Below, piece by piece: positions 10,686 through 21,577 of a stretch of 64,000 nucleotides of DNA. A model generated the notes under the pieces. The model ran no database searches. It was not told the origin of the DNA and saw only the letters and a list, made by a program, of their open reading frames with translations. Source of the stretch: Artemia franciscana (lineage: Eukaryota; Arthropoda; Branchiopoda; Anostraca; Artemiidae); contig NC_088871.1 in the NCBI RefSeq assembly GCF_032884065.1, forward strand, positions 12,562,393 to 12,626,392, given 5' to 3'. Numbering within the stretch: the stretch's first letter is position 1; the number at the start of each line of letters is the position of its first letter. The position numbers and the translations under genes were made by a program.

Positions 10686-11484
10686 CTATTTGCTGTCAAG
10701 ATGGTTCTTAAAGCTGTTTGTGGTTTGGGCAGCAATAGTATGTGGTAGCAATTTGTTCCAGAGGTTGGCAACACGGTTTGTCAGAAAATGGGTGCATTCC
10801 CACTTTGAAGAGTAATGTCTGGATAACTGTAAGTTATGTTCCCTTGTGCAAGAGTCCTGAGACACCAGAGGAAGAAGATCAGGAAGTGCCTTTAAATTAA
10901 TAAGTTTATGAACCAGAATGGCCTGTCTTCTTCTATAAACCAGAGTTGGAAGTTTCAGTTTGCATAGCCTTGTAGGGTAAGGGAGTTCATGCAGTCCACT
11001 CACCATCTTAGTGGTTCTTCTCTGGACATCTTCAAGAATTTTAACATCTTTTTTTGAAAAAGGGGAATGCAAGGACCATACCTGTCTCCAGTCTTGGCCA
11101 AACAAGTCCTTTGAACAAAAGGTTCAGAAGTTTAGAAGAACAGGAGGAAATTGTTCTTTTTATGAGCCCTAGTGATGAGCTAGCTGATGCTACTGCCTTC
11201 TTTGCATGAGTGCTAAACTTAAGATGCTCATCAACTATTACTCTTAGGTCATGTTCTTCCATTGTAGAAAGGGAATGACCATAAAGAGAGTAAGTTGTAT
11301 TGATATTCTTATGTCCAAAGTGTAGAACATGGTATTTTGACACATTGAAAGTGAGTAGCCAAGAGTTTGCCCACATGCTAAGGAGATCAAGGTCTTTCTG
11401 AAGTTCGAAAATATCCTCAAGAGTGCTAGCTGGACCAATTACCTTAGAATCATCAGCATATAGCATCATTTTGCTTTTAAACAC
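10686..11484 (-). pseudogene. CR1-like LINE reverse transcriptase, C-terminal fragment
   Basis: The minus strand encodes the last catalytic motif (MLYADDSK), the following LQKDLDLLSMWANSWLL and NVSKYHVLHFG segments, then GLIKRTI and a thumb region. Near 11100 the reading frame shifts once and continues with KKDVKILEDVQRRTTKMVSG, LPYPTRLCKLKLPTLVYRRR and a conserved C-terminus (VANLWNKLLPHTIAAQTTNS). These are hallmarks of the C-terminal half of CR1/Jockey-type reverse transcriptases. Everything N-terminal to YADD is absent. It is degraded and 5'-truncated. A related but more decayed copy lies in the opposite orientation at 11685-12242. Confidence 0.85.
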
Positions 11485-11684
11485 TAGAGGAAATTATGCC
11501 ACAGGAAGATGTTTTAAAAAATCTACCTCCCACCTTCCCCTGAAATGGACACTAACCCTTGATGATGTGGGACCATTCTTGTGTTATACAAGTTTAACTT
11601 TCAGAAATTGATCTATGGCACAAATGAAGCCCACTGAATGTGTTTTAAGCATCAGCTTTGTTTAAAAATTCTGATTTGTAAAAA

Positions 11685-12242
11685 GATCATGGAGTCATAG
11701 TTGATTGTCAACTTAAGTTCAGCAGTCATGCAAAATCTGTACTGTCGTCTGCCCACCAATCTCTTGGAATGATCAAAAGGACTATCTCCAACAGATGCCC
11801 AAGTATGTTTATGGAGCTCTGCAAGGCACTAGTTCACCCCTACCTAGAGTTTGGAATGTCCCTGGCATCGCCCTATTTCAGGAATGACAAAGCAATACTA
11901 GAAAGAGTACAATAAAGAACAGCAAAAATGTTCAAAGGCCTCAAACACATACCACACAAAGATCATTTATATCACTTGAAGCTTCCTACTCTCAAATACT
12001 AGAGGCAAGTGGGTTGACATGATTATAGCCCACACAATTATTTCCTGAAATATTATCTCTGCTCTTATTCCTCCCCCCTAAAATATTCTTTGACAAGAGG
12101 GCATTCCAAGAAGTGCTCCTCAATCCAAGAAAGAAGCCATTTCTTCAGCAAGCAAGTAACAAACTTGTAGAATCAACTCTCTGAATATATAGTGGTGGCT
12201 GATTTGACAGGTTTATTTGAGCACAATCTTGACAAAGAATGG
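11685..12242 (+). pseudogene. CR1-like LINE reverse transcriptase C-terminus, second copy
   Basis: A single plus-strand frame of 186 codons, broken by five stops, matches the fragment at 10686-11484 along its length. It reads HGVIVDCQLKFSSHAKS, LGMIKRTISNRCPS, ALVHPYLEFGMSLASPYFRN, ILERVQ-stop-RTAKMFKGLKHIP, LKLPTLKY and a C-terminal QVTNL-stop-NQLSEYIVVA. Apart from the stops the frame is intact, so decay was mainly by point mutation. The two copies lie tail to tail with about 200 bp between the facing ends. Confidence 0.8.
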
Positions 12243-12369
12243 CTACAGCAAGTACTCCTATACAACTAAAGCCAAAATTAAAGGAACTTTTTTGGGAAGA
12301 AAAAGTTAAAACCAGCATAGATCTGTCTTTTATACACCCTTTGAAGTATTAGAAGTAGTAAATGAGCAG

Positions 12370-12690
12370 AGGTAGGAACTTGAAAAATACTTTGTTAGAA
12401 CATAATTTATGCTTTGGATTTATTCCTAGAAGTTTTAGTATATAACTTAATTGCTTTCCAAGGTATTGGAAAGCCCCTCATCTAGTGTAACCTTGGCATA
12501 AGACTACTTTTCTGAGCCAAACTTCATAATGGTGAAGGATTGTGGAAAGGATGTTAAACAATGAGACATCTGCCTTTAATATCTTCCTAGAGTATAAACT
12601 AGGCTCTGAATCTACTTTTGAAAGTTTTCATGCTCCTACCTCAACTATCTTTCAAGATGAACAACATCCTCTCTTCTAGAATTTTACCTT
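12370..12690. repeat. fragment of the GGTAAAATT MITE family
   Basis: The words GAACATAATTTATGCTTTGG and CATGCTCCTACCTCAACTA, and the terminal TCTAGAATTTTACC, resemble arms of the elements at 7.5-9.1 kb. No precise left boundary was found. Confidence 0.35.
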
Positions 12691-12759
12691 AATTTGAATT
12701 ACAGAGTAAAAATAAGGCCTGGGGTTCAGGTCCAATCAATATCAGTCTCTAAGCTAAGA

Positions 12760-13745
12760 GGATCACATTATTTGCTGGGGAGGAGGAGGGTGTTTGGGGG
12801 CCAAGAATTGGGCAAAAAATGTTTTTCACTTCACCAGTTAGAAACTTTCAGCTGGGAGTCTTTGGGTCAAGAGGAATATAAACAAGTTGATTGGCAACAT
12901 GGTGCCTGGAATGAAAAATGGGTCCTTAAAAAGGGCAAAAAATTTTTTCTTTCTAGATTGAAACTTGTATCCTTGAGTCCTCGGGGTATTGGGATCCAAA
13001 CGCAAAAAAAACATGGGGCCCAGTAAAGGACGAAAAAGCTTATTCTGAAGAGCTTAAAGCTTAAAAAAAAAAATTGGCTAAGGAAATGGTAAAAAGTTTG
13101 TTTGTTGGTGAAGGCCACTGAAAATGCCTAATGGGCTAAAAAAAAGTTTCTGGTTGCCTTGAAGCATATTTTCTTGTGATGTAGAAATCCCAACACTAAA
13201 AAAAATAAATAAATAAATGAACAACAAATTTTGTTCACCACATGAAGGGCCAACATTTTTATTTAGTTGGAGCCTTGGGGCCCTTGAAATTAGCAACCAA
13301 AAACGGTCCAGGTGACCATTCAGAAGAAACAACCAAAAATGGTTGTTTCTTCCAATTGGCTTCAGACTTTTAAGAGTCAATGCCTGGGTTAAGGAGCCAA
13401 ACGTATTGTTTAAAGGGAGGGGTGCCTAGAAATGGGCCAAAAAGTGCATTGTTCTTGACCAGTTTGAAATTTACTGCCATAAGTTCCTAAGCCAAGGGGG
13501 ACTTAATATAAAAAAAAAGATGGAGGAGCAGTCCTGCACAACAAAAATTGAGAACAAAATTGGTTCACCCCAGAACAGGGCCAAAAACATTTTTTATCTT
13601 AACTTGAAACTAATGCCAATAAGTTCCTATACTAAGGTAGTCTTCAGACACAAAAACAATTTAGTTTGAGATCACAGCCGCCCAAAAACTGGCAGTAGAA
13701 TTTAATTTTTTCAGTTGGCTTGATACTTGACAAACAAAAACTGCA
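12760..13745. repeat. degenerate tandem repeat, about 180 bp period
   Basis: Successive diverged copies share a GGGCCAAAAA-type word, a T-rich run, TTGAAACTT-like and CC..TAAGTTCCT/GAGTCCT-like words in the same order (for example near 12810, 12930, 13430 and 13570). Several open frames run through it only because stops are scarce; I see no protein family in them. Confidence 0.45.
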
Positions 13746-13845
13746 TCAAATACTAATAGGAATGTTACTGCCGTAAATCCTCTAAAGAGGATTTATACAA
13801 AATTTTTGTATTTTTAATGTTATAACAATAGGAGACTGTTTAAAT

Positions 13846-13917
13846 ATACTTTTTTTTTTTCAGAAAAATGCAATTGACACTCTGGGTGTCAATTGCATTT
13901 TTCTGAAAAAAAAGTAT
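13846..13917. repeat. near-perfect 72-bp palindrome (hairpin)
   Basis: A left arm ATAC-T(11)-CAGAAAAATGCAATTGACAC and a right arm GTGTCAATTGCATTTTTCTG-A(8)-GTAT flank a 5-base loop (TCTGG). The arms are perfectly complementary apart from three extra T. This looks like a recently made fold-back. A further word TTTTTTCAGAAAAATC follows directly at about 13918. Confidence 0.9.
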
Positions 13918-14566
13918 TTTTTCAGAAAAATCTAGGAAAATCTAGGAACTTCTAGGAATTCCATCACTGTTTTTAACTATCAATTCGCTTTCATTGGTCA
14001 AATATGCAGTAAATTTTTATTCATACTCTCTTCTTTTTAAATGCACTTCTTTTAAATGTGTAGAATATCAATTGATAAATTATCTATTAATTCACCAATT
14101 CCAAATAATGTTTCAATAAATTAAACAGATTGCTTTGAAAATTTGTTTGAAGTTTTTTTTTTTTTAACCAATTTAAACACTAAAATTCGTTATAGAGTTT
14201 TATTTGGGAATCATATCCAAGATTTTGCAATATCCATTATTTTGCATGAAAATAGAATCAAATAGTAAAGTTTTGATATTTGTTTTTTAAATAGTGTGCA
14301 GTCATAAATGTATCAATCTAACAAGAAACATCTTTTCTTCCCTGTAACCTTGGTTATTACCATAATTTTCTTTTTTTTTGTGTTGACATGCTGACACACT
14401 GTCTAAGATATATATGGCTTTCAGTAAAGTACAAATGATGCTTTGGCCTTTAGAGTTTGTTTTTTTTTTGGGGGGGGGAGGGGTAGTATTATTATTATTT
14501 TCAAAATATATATTTGTTTTAAATTCAGGTTGATTATTCATTCCAATTTTAGTTTTTTTTAGAATT
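13918..14566. other. non-coding stretch, nothing recognised
   Basis: AT-rich sequence with homopolymer runs (for example G8 near 14471). No gene or clear repeat seen. Confidence 0.45.
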
Positions 14567-15990
14567 AAGTAAAAAAAAAAACAAGTTTTTTTAACTGAAA
14601 GTAAGGAGCAACATTAAAACTTAAAACGAACAGAAATTACTTCGTATATGAAAGGGGCTGCTTCCCCATCATCGTCCCGCTCTTTACGCTAAAGTTTGGC
14701 TCTTTCTCTCAACTCTACTTTTTAAAACAGTAAAAAACTTTAGCGTAAAGAACGGGACGTTGGTGAGGAAGCAGCCCCTTTCATATACGAAGTAATTTCT
14801 GTTCGTTTTAAGTTTTAATGTCGCTCCTTACTTTCAGTTAAAAAAAAACTTGTTTTTTTTTGTTTAATTTCTGAACGTTATTGAATCAATGCATGTTTTG
14901 ATTTTGGCTCTCCGCAGAGGAATAATTAAAACGAAATTTGCATTTTTTTTTTTTGGCTAAGTGGCTTTCTCATAGTTGAATGATTTTGAGAAAATATTAG
15001 TGGGGGAGGAAGCCTAGTTGCCCTCCGATTTTTTTGGTTACTTAAAAAGGCAACTAGAGCTTTTGATTTTTTACGAATGTTTTTATTAGTAAAAGATATG
15101 CGTAACTTATAAATTAGCTTACGTAACGAACTTTTGTATTCTCATGTTTTTATTACATATATTAGGGGGCTCACCTCCTCGTCAGTACCTCGCTCTTTGC
15201 ACTAAAGCTTAAATTTCGTCCCAATTCATTAAGAATGACCCCTGAATCACAAAAGCCATAGAATAAATAGTTGAAATTACTAAAAATACTTTAGCGTAAA
15301 GAGCGAAGTATTAGGAGGAAGCAAGCCCCTCATATGCGTAATAATTTCTGTTCGTTTTAAGTTTTAATGCTGCTCTTTACTTCCAGTTGAAAACTTCTTC
15401 CTATTTATTTTTTTTTAATAATGCTAGAAAATCCTGCACTCCCTTCATGGAAATTTTCTTCCCCCATGACAATTTCCTCGATGGAAAGTTCCCCCAACAT
15501 ATCCCCCTCTCCTCAACCCCTCCCCCAACCAAAAAATCCCCCTGAAAACGTTTGTACACTTCCCGACAACCATTACTATATGCAAGCACTGGTCAAAGTT
15601 TGTAACTTTTAGCCCCTCCCATGGGGACTGTGGGGGAGTAAGTGGTCCCCAAAGACATAGGTACAAGGTTTTTCGACTACGCTGAATAAAATGGCTATCT
15701 CAGAATTATGATCCGTTGACTTTGGGAAAATAATTAGCGTGGGAGGGGGCCCAGGTGCCCTCCGATTTTTTGGTCACTTAAAAAGGGCACTAGAACTTTT
15801 CATTTCCGTTAGAATAAGCCCTCTCGCAACATTCTAGGACCACTGAATTGATACGATCACCCCTGAAAAAAAAATGAAAAACAGATCTTTCATAAAGCTT
15901 CTCAGTAAAAAAAGGCATCAGTTCTTGTATTTGATCTTACGAATTCTACACTCCGTATATAGGATCTTGGGCATGCTGGATATTACTTTT
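14567..15990 (-). repeat. composite fold-back repeat, minus orientation
   Basis: It reads as the reverse complement of the unit at 37984-39726. The fold-back terminus is at 14581-14852, with arms of 117 and 118 bp around a 37-bp spacer and only a few mismatches. After it come the second fold-back-like block (about 15160-15390) and the G/C-rich middle block (about 15420-15860, with GGGGACTGTGGGGGAGTAAG). The head of the unit is missing or too diverged beyond about 15990. Reading frames in the middle block recur in each copy because the repeat does, and are not gene evidence. Confidence 0.8.
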
Positions 15991-16850
15991 TAATTTTCAC
16001 CCAGTCCCCCTTTTTTTGGTGATATTTTTCTTTTTTTTTTAGGGGGGATTATGCAAATGTTCTCATACCTATAAACATATGGTAGATAACTTTATTTTAT
16101 GTATTTGAATCATTATGTAAGCCAATTTCTCTTAACATATGCATATATACCATTGTAAAAGCTATGTTTTTTTTTAGTTTTGGCTACTATTATTATGGGT
16201 TGCTCTTTACTTAGAGTGTGTTACTATCAAATATTTGATATATGGCTGTAAGTTAGCATTATTGATTTGTCTTTGCCTTTAGTATACAATAAAAATAAAA
16301 TTGAACAAATCATACACAGTATTAAGCCCCATTCTTTAAATGCTGTTTATTCACTTCCCGTTTGGCCAGTTTTGATTGGCTTAATTTTGTTTCTTGTGTT
16401 ATCCTTTTCAGTTTAGCATAAATTTTTATCTTTATAACTAATAAAAAGGTAATTTTTTTCTAAAATTAGTAAAAGTAAATTTTTTTCTTCTGTCATCACA
16501 AGAACAAAGCATGCGCTATGTTTCAATTCGTTTTTCAGTTTTTCAGTTTAGCATAAATTTTTATCTTTATAACTAATAAAAAGGTCGAATTGGGTAGCCT
16601 ATATATAATTGTGATGTTAATTTAACCTTATTTATTTACTCTTTTTTTCTGACAGGTTTTATTTTTAAACAATACATCCACAACTTATATACCTTGTTTC
16701 CTTCTTATGCAATGACTTATAAAAAGCACCAGAATTTTTCACATTCTTGAAATTGTCTGTGGAAGAGCTATTGTGGTTGGCATTAACTATCCAAGGTCTA
16801 GTAGATCATTTTCTTTAGGGTGTTCATCATTGCTTTAAAGAAGAAGCAGA
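15991..16850. other. AT-rich flank 5' of the CaMKI start exon
   Basis: No gene seen. It contains the 46-bp direct repeat listed separately. Any 5' untranslated exon or promoter of CaMKI would lie here or further left, but I cannot place one. Confidence 0.4.
16405..16585. repeat. exact 46-bp direct repeat
   Basis: 16405-16450 and 16540-16585 are identical, beginning TTTTCAGTTTAGCATAAATT and ending ATAAAAAGGT. The period is 135 bp. It lies about 270 bp left of the quadruplicated CaMKI exon start, a second sign of local tandem duplication here. Confidence 0.9.
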
Positions 16851-17423
16851 ATTTTTCTGGTGTAACTGTTTATGTTTCTCTCCTTTCCATGTAGCTTTGA
16901 CGATAATGCCACTTTTTGGGCGAAGTAAGGAAAAAGATACGTCTAAGAAATCTGTTAAGAAAGATGAGCCAAGTAAACCATGCGTTTACTTGGTAATTTT
17001 TTCTGGTGTAACTGTTTATGTTTCTCTTCTTTCCATGTAGCTTTGACGATAATGCCACTTTTTGGGCGAAGTAAGGAAAAAGATACGTCTAGGAAATCTG
17101 TTAAGAAAGATGAGCCAAGTAAACCATGCGTTTACTTGGTAATTTTTTCTGGTGTAACTGTTTATGTTTCTCTTCTTTCCATGTAGCTTTGACGATAATG
17201 CCACTTTTTGGGCGAAGTAAGGAAAAAGATACGTCTAGGAAATCTGTTAAGAAAAATGAGCCAAGTAAACCATGCGTTTACTTGGTAATTTTTTCTGGTG
17301 TAACTGTTTATGTTTCTCTTCTTTCCATGTAGCTTTGACGATAATGCCACTTTTTGGGCGAAGTAAGGAAAAAGATACGTCTAGGAAATCTGTTAAGAAA
17401 GATGAGCCAAGTAAACCATGCGT
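16851..17423 (+). repeat. four tandem 146-bp copies containing the CaMKI start codon and acceptor
   Basis: Each unit holds a T-rich tract, an intron acceptor (CTTTCCATGTAG), 11 bases of leader, an ATG and 80 coding bases. The ATGs are at 16906, 17052, 17198 and 17344. Copies differ by only a few bases: copy 1 has AAG where the others have AGG, copy 1 has CTCCTTTCC against CTTCTTTCC, and copy 3 has AAAAATGAG. Copies 1-3 end in a 9-base filler (TTACTTGGT) before the next unit, whereas copy 4 runs on into the true exon. If an upstream acceptor were used, the frame would terminate at the TAG of the next acceptor, giving a peptide of about 45 residues. Confidence 0.95.
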
Positions 17424-17459
17424 CAGTGAAAAATTTCAGTTAAAGGACTTATTGGGAAC
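17344..17459 (+). CDS. CaMKI: CaMKI coding exon 1 (start codon, N-terminus, start of glycine loop)
   Basis: This exon encodes 38 codons plus two bases. It starts MPLFGRSKEKDTSRKS and ends FQLKDLLG plus AC, which completes to Thr in the next exon. The acceptor AG is at 17331-17332, after a pyrimidine-rich tract, and the donor GTAAGG begins at 17460. The ATG at 17344 is chosen because only this copy reads on into the kinase sequence; three upstream duplicate ATGs (16906, 17052, 17198) end at stops. Residues 1-30 are basic and variable. FQLKDLLG is the beginning of the kinase domain, with the glycine loop split by the intron. A GTAAGG word 19 bases into every copy is a possible cryptic donor. 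Confidence 0.9.
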
Positions 17460-19485
17460 GTAAGGATTTTATTCTGTATTTTTAATATCTCTTGCTTTTT
17501 CCGATATTTTGTGGAAGGTAACCATAACAAATAGGGTAGGATGGGGAGTGAGTATTCCCCAGCATGTTGACCCTATGTGACTTTATATTGCAATGAGTAC
17601 TATTGAAATCAAAGATTTCAGAAAATAGGAATAAAAAGAATGTTTGCAAAAAAATGAAAAATAAGACAAAAACTTGGGAATTAAAAACAAATCTCAAATG
17701 GATAGCAAGCCAAGGCCCTATAGTACCATGCTATGGATAAATGGTTCATCAGCAATTTCTTTGAATAAATATATTTATGACTTTCAGATTAATTTTTCTG
17801 TTTTAAAAGAATCACTATTTCCACGACTGTTTCTTTTCCTTCCATAGCATCAAACGAAGAAAAAACTGATACCTAAGTAAATAAGACTTTTAAATCGTCA
17901 ATTCTTAATTTTTAAAGCAATCAGTATTATTGGAGCAAATATTTTGAATTGGGAGTCAATAAATGACTTGCTGGTTGGAGTTCTATACATTTGAAAGGAA
18001 ATAAATATTTTGTGCAAATTCCAAATTGATTAATTTATAATTAATTAATTATAATGATTAATTGATAATGATTAATTTCAAATTGATAATTTAAATTTAT
18101 ATGCAAAAATTAGTGAATATTTGAGCAATGTGTAGTTTTTCAATGTTATAAAAAACTAAATGAGTAATATATATGTTCTGAGAATTCCAGGGTAGATGAT
18201 TTTTGGCATTTTCAATTAGATGGACCGAGAGCCCTTTTGGTTTCTGGTTGTCTATGAAGCTCAATGTTTCCTGACTGCACAATTTTGAACATAGCTCTTA
18301 ATTCCAACCAGTTGTGGCTGGGATTTGGCACTCTGCCCCCTTTTAGCATAAGGGTCGATGATAAAAAGTTTAGATGCCCCTATTTCTCTTTTGTATATTT
18401 TAGCTGTTTGACAACATCAGATTTAAGGGTCTGTGGTTGATCCCAATGAGAATCTCTAATCTTCTCATCTTTACTTGCAACTGTACTGCTGTGGCTATAT
18501 GTAGATAAAATTCTCTTTCATACCTAAAGTCCCTCCTTTCTTCTTAAATTTCGCAACTTTTCGTATAAGATAAGATTTATTCATCATGAAGTACAAATAC
18601 AATATTCCATTTTACTATTCCCTCAAAGGCTCTTTTGTATGTAAAAAAGGGGAAAGAAAAACGAATCGCTTACTCAGAAAAAAAAATATCACTTGCTCAC
18701 AGAGAGTAGAGCAAAAAGGAGAAGAAAAGAAAATATAGTTAAAATAAAATAAAAGATGTAGAACACAAAACTAAATTGACTACATTAATTAATAGTTTAA
18801 ATAGCTACCAATTGCTACTTCTATCTCTTTTGATGTCCTCTTTCCCTTTGTTCTTAATTCCTTCAGCCCTTTCTTTTTTCCATTCTTAAAATATCCTCCC
18901 TCGCAGACATAAAGATAATCAATTTCCTGAAAATTGGTCAAGTTGCCATGATTATTAGTGTGGTTGTTCATTACCTGGATGTTGTTTTGTAAATATGAAA
19001 ATAGATGAACTCTGAAACTAATGCAGTTTTTTTTCTGTAGAGTACCATTGTATTTTTTTCAATTTGGTTCAAGTGTTCATTTTTAACGGTATTTATGTTT
19101 TCCTTTTATGAATAATTGTTAATAGTAACATCTGTAATGGTATTAATTACTATAAAAGGACATAATCTCATCTGATATATCTTTCCTGAAAGTTGAAACA
19201 AAGTGTGGATTCTCATTGGAAACTGTAATTAATTCATGTTTAATTCAACTTCAATACGAATTAACTGCAAACCTCGAACGATTTATTAGCTAATGCCTCT
19301 CTTCCTCGTGCGCCTTTTCCCTTTAAAAATTCCACCAATATCCCTACACAAGAGCTCATGCTCGTTATACTCGTTAAACCGGTCATTTATCTTCGTCTTT
19401 ACCAATTTGATGGTAATTCGTTAAAAAAGATTGTTAAGCTTTTTAAAAAAAAAAATCGATATTAAATTTCTTTCGACGTTAATCT
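17460..19485. other. CaMKI intron, unassigned part
   Basis: AT-rich intron sequence, with a low-complexity TTAATTAATTAT-type patch at about 18025-18085. No exon-like kinase sequence and no transposon recognised. Confidence 0.5.
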
Positions 19486-19990
19486 TTGGCCCTTCCAGTT
19501 ATCAATCCACTCCCACTCTTCTGGAACGATGTAATAAATGAATCCAAAGCAAAGGCTGCTTGCTGCTCACAAATGCTGCTGGGTACAATTAAACCAGACC
19601 TGAAACTAAATAGAGAAAGTATTCAGTGGGTTGACAAGTTCCACTACCTTGGTAATCTGTTCACCAGCAACAACAACTACTCGAAAGATATAAAACAGCA
19701 GCTCGGCCTTGTGAGTTCTAGTCCCAAAATCCTTGTATCCTTATGGCGTAGCTAAGAATCTATCCCTATGTCTTGATTCATGACGTTTTGTTACTTTGAT
19801 CACCCATTGTAATCTACTCTTGTGAAACTCGGACGCTGAAAGTGGGTGACTATTGTCTACCCACAGCATTTGAAACTAAATGCCTCCTCCAAATCTCTAG
19901 GACCACCTAACTGGATAGAATCTCAAGTGTCGAACTCCTTGACTGCCTTAAAATCCAACAAATAATCCCTACCTCCAGCGACCTCGACGG
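19486..19990 (+). pseudogene. LINE reverse transcriptase C-terminal relic (RTE/BovB-like)
   Basis: One frame reads ESIQWVDKFHYLGNLFTSNN, then YSKDIKQQLGLVSSS. After a frame change another reads IYSCETRTLKVGD (about 19812-19850), then AFETKCLLQISRTT-stop-LDRISSVELL (to about 19940). This order (VDKF.YLG, then the glycine-alanine segment, then Y.CETWTL, then the E-hydrophobic CLR segment and DR.) is the conserved C-terminus of the widespread endonuclease-reverse transcriptase LINEs. The polymerase core is absent and the remnant has stops. Confidence 0.65.
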
Positions 19991-21049
19991 ATCAGTCACG
20001 TTCAACGGGTAAGTCAGCCCAGTCTCCCGAATATAATCTTTGAAAGCCAAATTTATGGTTCTCGCCCTTTTGGCCTTCCTCAAAAAGGTGGAAAGATACC
20101 TTAGCGCCTCACCCCTCTTGAACCTGCTCTGTCTAGCAGAAGACCGCAAGGGACACAGTTGGCATATCCACACCATCACGAAGAAAAAAGAACCAATACG
20201 ATCTTTAAGGACGGACAGGATTTAAGTCAAGTAAGTTAAGAGGAACGAGAAATTTAATTTCTATCTAATACTTTTAACTTTTTATTGTATCCTGAACATG
20301 CTCAAAGGCATTAAACCTCGGATACTATTATGACATCCGATAGTTCCTAGTTGTACAGAATAGAGATAAGTGTTTTGAATCCCTTTGGTGTTGTTTGGAT
20401 ACAGCCTACATTATTTCCTCATTAGAAATAGAGAGAGAGAGAGAGGGAGAGCTATTAGTTTCCCCTAATTCCTTGTAGACAATTAATGTAACCTGTAATA
20501 TAATTCTGTATAAGAGGTAATCAATAGGAGAAGGTTGATCTATTTGCTGAAAGACAATGAAAGTTGTGTTAAAGCTCGCTTTAGCAATGGAAATTAAGGG
20601 TTTAAGATGTAAATCAAGCAATAATTTCGACTGGACATTTTTCAAATTTAATCTAGCCTGTATTTCATTTCCTAAGGTGACTTAAAACACTATTTTCACT
20701 ATTTTGAATGCTCAAGCTGGCCTTAAACAGTTATTTCCTGAAAGATGTATACCAGTAAATTCTTGGCTAGATGGGAGTAAAACACAAATCAAAATTGCGA
20801 AGGAGGGGGGAACGCTAAAAGCCATAGTTTCCATTTGTTTCCTTGATTTTGTAGGGGAGAATACTGCCATTGACAGAAAAAGATGTGCGTGTAACTGAAC
20901 CCCAAGCCTCGTGGTTTGCAACTCAACCCTATTTGACTGAATCCTGGTTCAATTAAACCCTCCTTCAACTGGACTTATTGCTGCAACCATGACCTGCAAT
21001 TGTTCGGACCCTGGACATGAAAAATTTCGCTTATTTTCAAATATATAGG
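19991..21049. other. CaMKI intron, unassigned part
   Basis: It may include the eroded tail of the preceding LINE to about 20225. A short (GA)n tract lies near 20430. Nothing else recognised. Confidence 0.4.
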
Positions 21050-21410
21050 ATAGGCGCATAAATTATTATTTTTAAGAGGGGGATTAGGGTTGAATAGGGC
21101 TGATTTGAATGGGGGATGCAAACAGGTTTAATTAAACGGGTTTAGTTAAATGAGGGTTAAATTGCGTGGAAGTTGAGTGGATTGAGGGTTTAAATAAATG
21201 GTGGTTTAGATGCATGAGGGTTGAATTAAACGGTGGTTGAGTTGAATGTGGTTGAGTTGCACGGATATTGAATTTATTGAGGGTTGAGATGCATGATGGT
21301 TCAGTTTGAATAGGATTGGGGTGCAGGCTCAGATGCACGATGCACGAAATGGGGGTTCAGATGCACGAGCGTTCAGCTACACGAGGGTTCAGTTGCAATG
21401 GAACCACAGA
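21050..21410. repeat. degenerate GGGTTnA minisatellite
   Basis: Many imperfect units of about 15-25 bp of the form GAGGGTTnAnnTnnAnG follow one another (GAGGGTTGAATTAAACGG, GAGGGTTGAGATGCATGA, GAGGGTTCAGTTGCAATG). Short frames on the minus strand rich in Pro, Ser and His arise from this repetition. Confidence 0.75.
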
Positions 21411-21577
21411 AAACAAAATACGTTGTATATCTTTAGTTTGAAATTTCAATTGAAATGGCAAATTTTACTTAATTTTTTTTTGTGTATGTAACATTCCTCT
21501 TAACGTGAACTAAGGGAATAATTTAACACAGAAGACAACTCTTGAGACAAACACTTGTTTTGTGGATGAAGTTGTAC

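Noticed and set aside
12694-13380. Frames of 83-110 residues on both strands
   Set aside because: They fall in a degenerate tandem repeat and resemble no protein family; long frames arise from low stop density.
16980-17463. Overlapping 62-68-residue frames on both strands at 146-bp spacing
   Set aside because: They are identical because the DNA is a tandem repeat. Only the MPLFG frame of the last copy is supported, by homology and splice sites.
21132-21338. Pro/Ser/His-rich minus-strand frame
   Set aside because: It is produced by the GGGTTnA minisatellite.
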